The notes below the pieces were generated by a model that searched no databases, was not told the DNA's origin, and worked only from the letters and a program-made list of their open reading frames with translations. From Paenibacillus alkalitolerans (GTDB lineage Bacteria > Bacillota > Bacilli > Paenibacillales > YIM-B00363), in contig NZ_JAEMXM010000001.1 of the NCBI RefSeq assembly GCF_016482785.1, forward strand, positions 620,001 to 684,000: 64,000 nucleotides of DNA. Direction: 5' to 3'. A program made the translations under genes and the position numbers. Shown here piece after piece: positions 33,202-41,982 of this stretch. Each line of letters opens with the position of its first letter. Within the stretch, counting starts at the first letter, position 1.

Positions 33202-36093
33202 TTAATCCTCCCCCAGCTTGACAGCCTGATGGATTTTAATGCGGGACACGACATAACCGAGAATGATCAATCCGACCGCAAGCATTGCAGTTACAATCAT
33301 ATACAGGCTCAAATAATCGTCCTGGTCGAAGGTAACCTTGAACGGCAAAATTTGCGTTTTCGCATCGAACGACATTTCGAACAAGGGCACAAATAACCGG
33401 CTCGTAATATTTCCGGTATAGATGCCTATCACGATCGAAGCGGCCGATATCAATATTTGCTCTCCGACGAGCATGGCGATCAGTTTGGGGAATGAGATGC
33501 CCATCGCGCGAAATATACCGAATTGAAGCGTGCGCGCGTGCAGCGATATGATCCAATACAACAGAAATCCGACAAACGTAATAAATATCGAAATAATAAA
33601 ATCGAGCGTCATGACGCCGTTGATAGCCAGTATGAACGGGTCGTTGATCGATTTGATCAGCTCCTGCCGGGCGTTTTTCACCGAGAGGACATCGTAACCT
33701 TTATCCGACACCGCATCGTATACTTCCTGACTGCTTGCTTCCGGCTTCAATTTCAACCATACTTCGTAAGGTTCGAGTGCAAGGTTGTTCTGGATGTAAG
33801 GCAAATTTCCGACAACGAGCTTCGGTCTCTTAACCTTCTCCGAATCGCCGTTTATTAACGACAAATCGTCCGGCGCCGGATTCCAGGACGGCCAATAATC
33901 GATCACCGCGTAAACGATAAAATCCACCTTGTCCGTACCGGACCAACCGAGGCTTATCGTGTCTCCCGGCTTGATATTGTTTTCCGCCGCCATCGATTTG
34001 GATACAAGTACGGCGGATGAATTCGACGCGATGAGATTCAAATATCCGTTGAACGGATGATCGAGCAAGCGGCTTCGCATCCAGGCGGTTTGACCGAAAT
34101 CGTATGTTTCGATCCCCATCAACTGAACTTCGTCTTTGACGGAATCCCCTTCATAAAGGACCGCTTCGTCCTTCAGAAACACTTTCGAAGCGTGGCTTAC
34201 ACCCGGAATTTGCGTGAACGGCAGGAATGACGGTTCTGAATATTGCGTTCTTTTCGGTACGGCAGGCATGGCAGCTTCCTCCCGACCGCCCTGCCCCTCC
34301 TCGTCTGAAGCGCCCGCCAATATGACCGGCGGCGCGTCGTTCTCCCAATAGATTTGCATCCTGATGTCGGTTCCGATGTCGTAATAGATTTTGTCTTCCA
34401 CATTTTTATTGATCGTACGGTTTGCGCTCGCGCCGAATATGCCGGTGGCGATCGTGACGATCATAAACACCATGATGAACTGGTATTGGGATGAAGAACG
34501 GCCGATCTGGATCAATGCGGAAGACAAAGACGGCGTCCACCAACGCCTGCCGAGCCGATGCACGATCCGGATGAACAACGGATACCACCTAAGCAGAAAT
34601 AAAGCCGCACCCAATATAAAAAACGACGGAATGAGAAACAGAAGCGGATCGATCCGGATATCGGCCGAGCTGAAACCGAAAGACAGCATATTTTTAACGC
34701 GGGATTGATAGTTTTGCAGCCCGTATAGTGCGATGGCTATCAAAATGACGTCGAAAAAATATTTGTGCCAGAATGATAGTTTTTGCAGCCTTGCCATCTG
34801 CTGCTTTCTCCCGACAATCGTAACTCTCGTTGCGAGAAATACCGGAATCAACGTCATCAGCAATGAGAAGACGACGGCAATTAGCGCATATTCGAACGCT
34901 TCCCGGTTTACCGCAGCTTCCACTTTAGCGCGCTGCACAAACTCGAGAAACCCGCTGGAAGCGCCCAGCATCTTCGTCAACAGCACACCCAAATACGGTC
35001 CGGAGGCAAAAGCGATGGCGCCGAGCACGGAACCTTCCGCCGCGTAGCTCGCGATTATTTGCCAGCGGCTTGCGCCGCGGCTGCGCAATACGGCGATTTC
35101 CGTCTTCTGCCGTTCCGTGATCAGGTTGGCCACCATATACAGGTAGAACGCGAGCATCAGCATGATCGGCACGTGCAGCGACCAGAGTAGAATACGCAGC
35201 TTCGCTTCCTTCTGGAAATAGACGCCCAGCGTATTCAACGCGGGAACGTTCGAACCGGTACCGTCGAATTTCTCGTTCATATATTTGCCGATCATCCGGT
35301 CCGCCCCAAGAAATCCGCTTATGGACGACAGCGTCATCTTCGAATAATCGAGGGCGAAGTACCAATATCCCGACTTGACCGGCAGCTTCCCGCCTTGAAC
35401 AAATTCTTTATTAAACAAATCAAAATCCAGCAGAAAACTGTTTTTGTAGCTTCCCGGATGGTTGTACCAGTACAAATCCGAATAATCGTTCGGTTCTATG
35501 ACCCCGACGGGTTTTACACGGATAGTTTCCTTAACGTTGTCGTCCCGGATTGTGAATACGCTGCCGAGCACCATCTTGAATTGCGTCAACGCTTCCGGAA
35601 CGACAAGCGCTTCATACACGCCGTCAACCGGCTCTTTGGCGGGAAGACGGCCGTCCGCAAGCCGGACTTGCCGTTCAATATCGCTGATAGCCGTGAAGTC
35701 GGCCCACACCATGTTGTCTATATCGACTTTCTCCGTATTTGCCGGTGCGAAGCTGTATTTGTCGGTCACCCTCTCGCGTACGAAATATTGCACCGGGATG
35801 CCGAATTTGCCGCCGGCATTGCGCAAATATTCGTCCGCGGCCATTACATCGCTGTCTTGCGGCTTGTTCGAAGAAAGGCCGGCCGATAACCAATAGGTGC
35901 CCGGATACTGGTTCGTGTTGATTTGCAAATTTTGAAGCTCTTTAATCAATAACCGGTGCAGAATGGCGTTGGTATATATCGGCAAGCTGCTCGTCAAGGC
36001 GACGGTCAACACGAGTCCGAACAACAGGCTGAGCTCCAGCCATTTGTTTTTGATCATTTTGCGGAGGATCATAATCAATAACGCCAAATTCAT
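33202..36093 (-). CDS. Large FtsX-like ABC permease
   Basis: A 963-residue membrane protein. There is an N-terminal helix (about 14-36), a large outer domain, a group of helices at about 305-480 with the FtsX-type segment (MLAFYLYMVANLITERQKTEIAVLRSRG), further helices near 500-560, a second outer domain, and three C-terminal helices (about 830-955; FGIFRAMGISFPKLIAMLVG). This is the MacB/YtrF-like mechanotransmission layout with two FtsX units. Such permeases do not import sugars; they move or extract lipophilic molecules, peptides or envelope components. Partners are the ATPases on either side and the adaptor upstream. ATG at 36093 follows AGGGGGG. Confidence 0.88.
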   Translation of the reverse strand: MNLALLIMILRKMIKNKWLELSLLFGLVLTVALTSSLPIYTNAILHRLLIKELQNLQINTNQYPGTYWLSAGLSSNKPQDSDVMAADEYLRNAGGKFGIPVQYFVRERVTDKYSFAPANTEKVDIDNMVWADFTAISDIERQVRLADGRLPAKEPVDGVYEALVVPEALTQFKMVLGSVFTIRDDNVKETIRVKPVGVIEPNDYSDLYWYNHPGSYKNSFLLDFDLFNKEFVQGGKLPVKSGYWYFALDYSKMTLSSISGFLGADRMIGKYMNEKFDGTGSNVPALNTLGVYFQKEAKLRILLWSLHVPIMLMLAFYLYMVANLITERQKTEIAVLRSRGASRWQIIASYAAEGSVLGAIAFASGPYLGVLLTKMLGASSGFLEFVQRAKVEAAVNREAFEYALIAVVFSLLMTLIPVFLATRVTIVGRKQQMARLQKLSFWHKYFFDVILIAIALYGLQNYQSRVKNMLSFGFSSADIRIDPLLFLIPSFFILGAALFLLRWYPLFIRIVHRLGRRWWTPSLSSALIQIGRSSSQYQFIMVFMIVTIATGIFGASANRTINKNVEDKIYYDIGTDIRMQIYWENDAPPVILAGASDEEGQGGREEAAMPAVPKRTQYSEPSFLPFTQIPGVSHASKVFLKDEAVLYEGDSVKDEVQLMGIETYDFGQTAWMRSRLLDHPFNGYLNLIASNSSAVLVSKSMAAENNIKPGDTISLGWSGTDKVDFIVYAVIDYWPSWNPAPDDLSLINGDSEKVKRPKLVVGNLPYIQNNLALEPYEVWLKLKPEASSQEVYDAVSDKGYDVLSVKNARQELIKSINDPFILAINGVMTLDFIISIFITFVGFLLYWIISLHARTLQFGIFRAMGISFPKLIAMLVGEQILISAASIVIGIYTGNITSRLFVPLFEMSFDAKTQILPFKVTFDQDDYLSLYMIVTAMLAVGLIILGYVVSRIKIHQAVKLGED

Positions 36094-36100
36094 TGCCCCC

Positions 36101-37132
36101 CTAATAGTTCAAAATCACCGTTTGCCCTTCCTGCAGTCCTTGCCGTATCTCAACCTCCGTCGATGTGACGATTCCTTTCTCCACGTCGATTTCTTTACGG
36201 CTCTCGCCCTCGAGAACCTGCACGAAATCCCGGTCCAAGTATGTGCGCAGAGCGGATCTCGGGATGATTAGAACATTTTCCCTTTTGTCCGTCACGATCG
36301 TTATTTCGGCGTGAGTGCCGATCCCGGCATCTTTGGGAGCGTTCGGCACATCGATGATAATCGATCTGGAGTTTCGATCCTCAATGTCCTTGTCGTCGCT
36401 CGGAGGCGCCGTCATCGGCGTTTGAACGACCTTGCCCTTATAAGTCTGGCCGTTGATTTTCACGCCGACCTCCATGTTGACCGACACGCCCGCCAGATCG
36501 ACGCGATTTCCCGCCGTGTATACGAGCTTCAGCGCAGTCGGGTCGGATATCGTGATCAATTCTTTGTAAGCCGAAACTTTATCCCCGGGCTTAATTTTGT
36601 CGAGATACGTAACCATTCCGTCCACGCTTGCCGTCAACCGCGATTTTTCGAGCCGTTCCATCAACGAATTCATTCGGATTTCGGCACTCTTCAGATCGAG
36701 CATTTTCAACCGGATCGATGGATCGCCTGGTTCTTTGCCGGCTTTTTCCTGTTCCAGCGAAATCTTTATTTTTTCAATATTGATTTCTTGCAGCTCTATT
36801 TCCGAATCAAGACCGCTCGTTTCGATGGACGCCAACACGTCGCCGGTCTTCACCTTGTCCCCCAATTTCACATTCATTCCTGTAAACGTTCCGCCCGATT
36901 CCGTAAAATACAAGTATTCCATCTTGTCCGATTGAAAGGTTGCGTCGCCGACGATTTGTTTCACGATCGTGCCGCGTTTCACTTCGGCGGTGGAGATGTT
37001 TTGCTGTACAGGTTTTACAAGCGGCGGCTGCAGCTCCTGCTCTTCAACAGGCAGAAGGGAGCAGCCGGCAAGCGCAGTCGCGAAACAGACGCCGATCGCC
37101 GGCATACGAAACATATCAGTCTTCTTTGACAA
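36101..37132 (-). CDS. MacA/HlyD-type membrane-fusion lipoprotein
   Basis: About 343 residues. With the TTG start at 37132 (GGAGG nine bases upstream) the protein begins as a lipoprotein with ATALAGC; longer starts are too close to the ribosome binding site. A biotinyl-lipoyl-like half motif (GGTFTGMNVKLGDKVKTGDVLASIE, about 88-112), a coiled-coil hairpin (about 115-170), the second half motif (GMVTYLDKIKPGDKVSA) and a beta-barrel follow, ending with a membrane-proximal domain. This is the adaptor of a MacAB-like exporter in a Gram-positive. It overlaps the preceding ATPase gene by 17 bases and lies 7 bases before the FtsX-like permease. Confidence 0.87.
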   Translation of the reverse strand: MSKKTDMFRMPAIGVCFATALAGCSLLPVEEQELQPPLVKPVQQNISTAEVKRGTIVKQIVGDATFQSDKMEYLYFTESGGTFTGMNVKLGDKVKTGDVLASIETSGLDSEIELQEINIEKIKISLEQEKAGKEPGDPSIRLKMLDLKSAEIRMNSLMERLEKSRLTASVDGMVTYLDKIKPGDKVSAYKELITISDPTALKLVYTAGNRVDLAGVSVNMEVGVKINGQTYKGKVVQTPMTAPPSDDKDIEDRNSRSIIIDVPNAPKDAGIGTHAEITIVTDKRENVLIIPRSALRTYLDRDFVQVLEGESRKEIDVEKGIVTSTEVEIRQGLQEGQTVILNY

Positions 37133-37823
37133 TCTCGCCATCCTCCAATGTATAAACGTGATCGACGATTTCCATGATTGCGGGATCATGCGATGTCAAT
37201 ATAATAGTTATCCCTTCCTGTTGAACGAGATCCCTGAACACCTTTAACACTTGAAGACCCGTCTTGCTGTCTAGCTCGGCCGTCGGTTCGTCCGCCAATA
37301 TGACCGACGGCTTATGGGCGATCGCTCTCGCAATAGCGACCCTCTGCTGTTCACCTCCGGACATTTCGAACGGCCGGTGGTCCATTCTTCCCTTTAAACC
37401 GACCATTTCCAGCGCAGAGCGCGCATACTTCGGGCAGCGGGAAGCCGGAATTCCGGCGACACGCAGGCCGAATTCCACATTTTCATAAGCCGACATCAGC
37501 GAAACAAGTCCGAATGATTGAAAGATTAAACCGATTTCTTTGCGGCGCAGTTCGTTGCGTCTTTTCTCGGGCAGCCCGCTTATTTCCGTACCTTTGAAAT
37601 ACACCGCTCCTTCGGTCGGCCGGTCAAGCGCTCCCAATATATTGATCAACGTCGTCTTTCCCGAGCCCGAACGTCCTCTGAGAGCGACCAGCTTCTTTGG
37701 AGGAATAAACAAGCTCACTCCCTTTAAGGCGTAAACCGCTTCCGTACCGCGCCCGAACACCCTGGTAACCCCTTCCGCCCGCACAAGCGGTTCGAGATGT
37801 TGCGGTTGCTCCGCTACGCTCAT
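37116..37823 (-). CDS. ABC ATPase, MacB/LolD type
   Basis: A 235-residue ATPase of the usual LolD/MacB-N length: Walker A RGRSGSGKTT, Q-loop LIFQSFGL, signature MSGGEQQRVAIARA, Walker B VILADEPTAELD, H-loop TSHDP. ATG at 37823 follows AAGGGGG. It is followed by the adaptor and the FtsX-like permease, so it should power that complex. A second ATPase of the same class lies downstream of the permease, giving a 2 ATPase : 1 large permease set that could act as a heterodimer. Confidence 0.9.
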   Translation of the reverse strand: MSVAEQPQHLEPLVRAEGVTRVFGRGTEAVYALKGVSLFIPPKKLVALRGRSGSGKTTLINILGALDRPTEGAVYFKGTEISGLPEKRRNELRRKEIGLIFQSFGLVSLMSAYENVEFGLRVAGIPASRCPKYARSALEMVGLKGRMDHRPFEMSGGEQQRVAIARAIAHKPSVILADEPTAELDSKTGLQVLKVFRDLVQQEGITIILTSHDPAIMEIVDHVYTLEDGEIVKED

Positions 37824-37856
37824 GTTTCGGCCCCCTTCTTACCGGGAATTAATCCT

Positions 37857-38831
37857 TTATTCGACCAATCCGGTTCTTTCCACGCCTTCAATGAACCAGC
37901 GTTGGGCGAAAAAGTACAATAGTATCGGCGGAACGATCATCATGAATGTCGTCGCCATACTGAGCGGTTCGGTATAAATGGACGGTCCGCCCGATTCGGC
38001 CTCGGCGCGCATGACTGAAGCGATTTGCGAAATTCCCATGGACAGCGGCTTTATATCCAGATCCGTCAAATACATGCTCGGCAGATAGAAATCGTTCCAT
38101 GTCCAAACGAAGGAAAACAGAAATACGACTAGAATCGCAGGTTTGGCGAGCGGCATCATCACTTTAAAGAACACTTTGAATACGCTCGCGCCGTCGATTT
38201 TCGCCGCCTCTTCCAGTTCTTTCGGCTGTGTGGAAAAAAACTGCCTGTAAATGATGACGAACAACGCGCCTTTCAATCCGAGACCGAACATCGCCGGCAC
38301 GATGATCGGTATCACCGTATTGAGTACGCCGAGCACTCTGGCAAAAATCAGATTCGGTAAAATCGTAAGCTGCAGCGGCACGATAAACGACACGAGCAAG
38401 CAGAAGAACAACAATGATTTGAACGGAACCTTGAGCCTGGCAAATGCATAGCCGGCAATCGCGCACGAAAACGTTTGAAACAAAGCCACCGAACAGGAAA
38501 GCAGCAAGCTCATCCCAAACGCTTTCGGATATTCGAGCCACTCCCATACCTCCTGCAGGTGTCCCATATAGATCACTCTTGGGACCCAGTTCACGGCCGG
38601 ATCCAATAAATCGTTTCCGTTCTGGATCATTAACGAAAGCATGCGGAATATCGGCTTCAAATAAATGTAAGCGGCATCGAGCAATATGACGTAGATGAAA
38701 AGCTTGAACAACAGCCCTTTGTCCGCTTCCCTGCCGATGACCGCATACCGTACTTTCATCACCCATTCCATGAATGCGGATGGGTCAAACTGTTTCGTCC
38801 GCACTCTGATGTTGGTCAGAAACCTATTCAC
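37857..38831 (-). CDS. Sugar ABC importer permease, MalG-like (pair B)
   Basis: About 324 residues with six membrane segments. The cytoplasmic EAA loop is EEAAKIDGASVFKVFFKVMMPL (about 225-246). The N-terminal extension of about 40 residues is longer than in MalG and is common in Paenibacillus permeases. The GTG at 38831 is chosen because AAGGGG lies eight bases upstream; GTG at 38840 has no room for one. With the neighbouring MalF-like protein it forms a heterodimeric channel for oligosaccharides. It has no ATPase of its own kind nearby except the UgpC/MsmX-like one at 48995-50116. Confidence 0.9.
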   Translation of the reverse strand: MNRFLTNIRVRTKQFDPSAFMEWVMKVRYAVIGREADKGLLFKLFIYVILLDAAYIYLKPIFRMLSLMIQNGNDLLDPAVNWVPRVIYMGHLQEVWEWLEYPKAFGMSLLLSCSVALFQTFSCAIAGYAFARLKVPFKSLLFFCLLVSFIVPLQLTILPNLIFARVLGVLNTVIPIIVPAMFGLGLKGALFVIIYRQFFSTQPKELEEAAKIDGASVFKVFFKVMMPLAKPAILVVFLFSFVWTWNDFYLPSMYLTDLDIKPLSMGISQIASVMRAEAESGGPSIYTEPLSMATTFMMIVPPILLYFFAQRWFIEGVERTGLVE

Positions 38832-38854
38832 GCCTATCACCCCTTATCGACTTT

Positions 38855-39721
38855 CTAAACAGCCTGTTTATGCGACTTCATCGTCCTGTGAAAGAGGAAG
38901 AAAATTATGGCCAGAAACACGCTGATGATAACGAAGTAAATCCAAATAAGGGCGCTGAACTGCCCGTATTCGCTGTCCCTTACCTTCGCCACGATCGGAT
39001 TCGTGGGGAACGTGAACAGGTCGACGACCGTGTATATCATATTGAGGAAAATAAACGGCATCATGGCCGGAAGCGTAATTTTCCAGAATGTGGTCCACGG
39101 GCCGGCGCCGTCGATTCGCGCTGCTTCGTATGCCGAGTTGGATATCGTCTGCCGTCCTCCGAGAAAGATTAAGATTTGCACCCCCGAATACCATAAAATG
39201 AGCACGAACGAATTCAGAATCCAGATGAGCGGCGTCGCCCACGCGGAAGACAGATTCGCGCTGATGAGGTCCGAAACGTTGTACCTGGACATAAAGCCGA
39301 GATCGCCCTCGCCTTGCGTAAGAAACTCCTTCACAACCTCGCCCGTCGATAAGATGACGGGAAGGAAGAAAATCGCGCGAAACAGGGAGCGTCCGGCAAA
39401 CTTCTGATTCAGGATAATGGCGATGAGCAGGGCGAAGATAACGATGATCGGGATCATGAACAGCGTCTGCTGCAGGAACGGTATCAGTTCGTTGTACAAT
39501 TGGCTGCCGTCCTCCAACAAAATATATTTGTAGTTGTCCAACCCTACATCGTAACTTGTCATGCCCGTTGCAACGATTTGGACTTTCCGGAAGCTCATAA
39601 AGAACGAAAATCCGATCGGAAACGCCATAAACGCCAAAAAGCCGATAAACCAAGGAGCGATAAATATGGCGCCTTCCATATAATCAATCAATGACGACCG
39701 TAACCTGAGTTTATTGATCAT
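38855..39721 (-). CDS. Sugar ABC importer permease, MalF-like (pair B)
   Basis: A 288-residue membrane protein with six predicted segments (GAIFIAPWFIGFLAFMAFPIG; MIPIIVIFALLIAIIL; and others) and the EAA loop YEAARIDGAGPWTTFWKITLPAM (about 190-212). ATG at 39721 overlaps the DUF5696 gene stop as ATGA. It pairs with the permease just downstream. The likely cargo is an oligosaccharide captured by the binding lipoprotein at 30077-31477; the coupling to the DUF5696 gene suggests that protein works with this importer. Confidence 0.9.
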   Translation of the reverse strand: MINKLRLRSSLIDYMEGAIFIAPWFIGFLAFMAFPIGFSFFMSFRKVQIVATGMTSYDVGLDNYKYILLEDGSQLYNELIPFLQQTLFMIPIIVIFALLIAIILNQKFAGRSLFRAIFFLPVILSTGEVVKEFLTQGEGDLGFMSRYNVSDLISANLSSAWATPLIWILNSFVLILWYSGVQILIFLGGRQTISNSAYEAARIDGAGPWTTFWKITLPAMMPFIFLNMIYTVVDLFTFPTNPIVAKVRDSEYGQFSALIWIYFVIISVFLAIIFFLFHRTMKSHKQAV

Positions 39722-41982
39722 CGGCTGGAACCTCCCGGAATGACGATGAAGTTTTGCGCCGGCACTTGAATATCGCCGTTACTGTAAGGCCGCGTATTGT
39801 AATTGACGATGATTCTTTTTCCGTTGGCATAGACGGTTTCCTTCACTTTGTCGGCCAGCGTCCTGTGATTGACGATAAATTGGTTTTGCACGTCGCCGAG
39901 CGCCTCGTTGAACCGTTCGTACTCCTTCGTAACGTACGACGCCCAATCGTCATAGTTGGTGCTGTAAAAACCGATGCTGTACGAATTGATGAATTCTTTC
40001 GTCTCCGCGGCGGTAAACACGTATGCCGGTGCCGCGCCGTATTCGATCTCGCGCAAGAAGTCGTTCACATTTTCATCCCGGTTGTTCGCATAATGAAATG
40101 TGTACGTAATCAACCCGTGCGTCGCGATTTGCGCGAACGGAACCGCTTCGTCCGAGAACAAGTCGTAGGAGTAATCCGGAGCCATGTTTTGTATCGTGCC
40201 GATATAAGGCAAAGCGTAAAAGTTCGAATTTCTTCCGATCACTCCGCCCAATTCTTCTTTGATCGTTTGCAGAATCCGCTCTTGAACGTCTCTTCCCTCA
40301 TGCCTGGAAGATCCGTATTTCGTATTGTAATCGCTGAACAAGTTACCGCCGATTCCGGTGACGGATAGGCCATCGACGCGCAACCCCTTGAATTCCTGCA
40401 AATCGGCATTCAACATTTGTTCGACATATTTGTCGCTGACTACCGAGAAACCGTTTCCTCCCAAGGTATGTCCGGCCAAATTGACGACGGCGTGAAATTC
40501 CTCTCGGAATCCGTTGGCGCCGGTGTTGTTGATGCCGTATTCGGTGTCCAAATAAACCTTGTACCCGAGACTGTGCGCATAGTCCACAAATCGCTTCATC
40601 CCGTCGTAACCGCCGATGCGCGAATCCACCGGGAACGTCGCGCCGTATGAGCTCGCGCCTCCCTGCTGCCACCCGATATAGGTAACGGCCATATTGCGGA
40701 TTCCTCCGGCGTGCATCGACCCGATCATTTTCTCCGCTTCAGAGGTCGATGTTCCCTTAATATAGAGATCGGATAACGTTCCCCGCTCGCGGTCCCCGCC
40801 AATGACGGAAACATAAAGAGGGATATCCTCATTTCCGGGTTCCAACCGATTCAATCCTTTTTCTTCCATCAAATATTGGCGGTATCTTGAGGCCATGCCG
40901 ACATAATCCGTTTTGCCGCGGTCGAGGATGTAGTAACGGGTGATGCGGTCGCTGCCGAACAACTCGTCTTCGTTATAGGAAATAAACCCCCATTCGACCG
41001 GGTCGTTCCTTCTCGCAAACTGAATGAAGCTGGCGCGGAAATTCGTCTGGGACGCAATCCAGTTGTAATTGCTGAACACTCCCGCGGGAGATGCAATGAC
41101 ATTGGCGTATTCCTCGCCGTCATGAAGAACGGCAAGAAACCCTTTGGATCCCGACTTCATTCCGAAGACGGGCATGCTCACCGGGTTGCGGTTATTGATC
41201 AGACCGGGGAACGTCATGTCTCTGCCATAAACCCGTTCATCGTATATTTTGTTCACGTTCAGCCTGTTGTCTTTGAAACGGATCAGCGCTCCGGGACCGT
41301 CGGGAATGAACAGGTATCCGTTCGCGTCCTCTTCGGTGTATTCGGCGCCGAAGAAAGGATACAACCGCGCCCAGATGAGCCCCAAGTCCTTTTCTTTGAT
41401 GCCCTCCCGTACAATTGTCGTCTCCACGAAATCACTATCGATTTTCACCCGCACCGGAACGGTGAACCCCAACTCGGGCATCTCGAACGTCAGCTCAAAG
41501 CCGCCGGGAATCGTCCGCATACCGTTGACCGCGCCGCCTGCCGCGGATAAGCTCGTTTCCTTCGGCTGCAGGATCGGCTTCGAAAAATCGACATACTGCA
41601 GCATCAACGGCGAGGACAGATGCTGCTTCCATACTTTCGAAACCTGTTCCTTGTCCCAATATTTCGGATCCGGGTACGAGCGGTACACGTTTCCGTTTCG
41701 CTTGTCTTCTACAATGAAATGACCGGTCGACGAATCCGCTTTCAAGCGCAAAACGTCAGTTTCCGCAACCAGCTGAAACTTGCTTTCGCCGGGCAAATCG
41801 ACGGTTTCGGCGCGGGAGGCCGCCGACGGCTCCGACGGTTGCTCCGGTATTGTTGCCGTCGCCTCCGAGGCGCGCCATTCGATTTTCACGTTGGCCGCCA
41901 TATATACGACAGCGGCAACGATGATGACGGTGACGGTTGCGGCGCGTATGTTGATTCTATGAAGCTGTTTTATCCACGTCAT
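39718..41982 (-). CDS. DUF5696 membrane-anchored protein, glycosidase-like
   Basis: A 754-residue protein. One N-terminal membrane segment (RAATVTVIIVAAVVYMAANV, about 12-31) with no obvious cleavage, then a Ser/Pro/Glu-rich linker, so the bulk is outside the cell. A beta-sandwich (about 60-330) precedes a likely (beta/alpha)8 region (LYVSVIGGDRERG, MAVTYIGWQQGG, YKVYLDTEYGINN, GLRVDGLSVTG, DYSYDLFSDEAVPF). The family is DUF5696, known from Paenibacillus, without an assigned reaction as far as I know. ATG at 41982 follows GGGAGG and overlaps the NHL gene stop. Its place between the NHL-Yip1 protein and a permease pair suggests an extracellular glycan-processing or handling role. Confidence 0.75.
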   Translation of the reverse strand: MTWIKQLHRINIRAATVTVIIVAAVVYMAANVKIEWRASEATATIPEQPSEPSAASRAETVDLPGESKFQLVAETDVLRLKADSSTGHFIVEDKRNGNVYRSYPDPKYWDKEQVSKVWKQHLSSPLMLQYVDFSKPILQPKETSLSAAGGAVNGMRTIPGGFELTFEMPELGFTVPVRVKIDSDFVETTIVREGIKEKDLGLIWARLYPFFGAEYTEEDANGYLFIPDGPGALIRFKDNRLNVNKIYDERVYGRDMTFPGLINNRNPVSMPVFGMKSGSKGFLAVLHDGEEYANVIASPAGVFSNYNWIASQTNFRASFIQFARRNDPVEWGFISYNEDELFGSDRITRYYILDRGKTDYVGMASRYRQYLMEEKGLNRLEPGNEDIPLYVSVIGGDRERGTLSDLYIKGTSTSEAEKMIGSMHAGGIRNMAVTYIGWQQGGASSYGATFPVDSRIGGYDGMKRFVDYAHSLGYKVYLDTEYGINNTGANGFREEFHAVVNLAGHTLGGNGFSVVSDKYVEQMLNADLQEFKGLRVDGLSVTGIGGNLFSDYNTKYGSSRHEGRDVQERILQTIKEELGGVIGRNSNFYALPYIGTIQNMAPDYSYDLFSDEAVPFAQIATHGLITYTFHYANNRDENVNDFLREIEYGAAPAYVFTAAETKEFINSYSIGFYSTNYDDWASYVTKEYERFNEALGDVQNQFIVNHRTLADKVKETVYANGKRIIVNYNTRPYSNGDIQVPAQNFIVIPGGSSR

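Noticed and set aside
36311-37129. A 272-codon + strand frame opposite the adaptor lipoprotein gene
   Set aside because: It has no start signal or domain and mirrors the coding periodicity of the HlyD-type gene.
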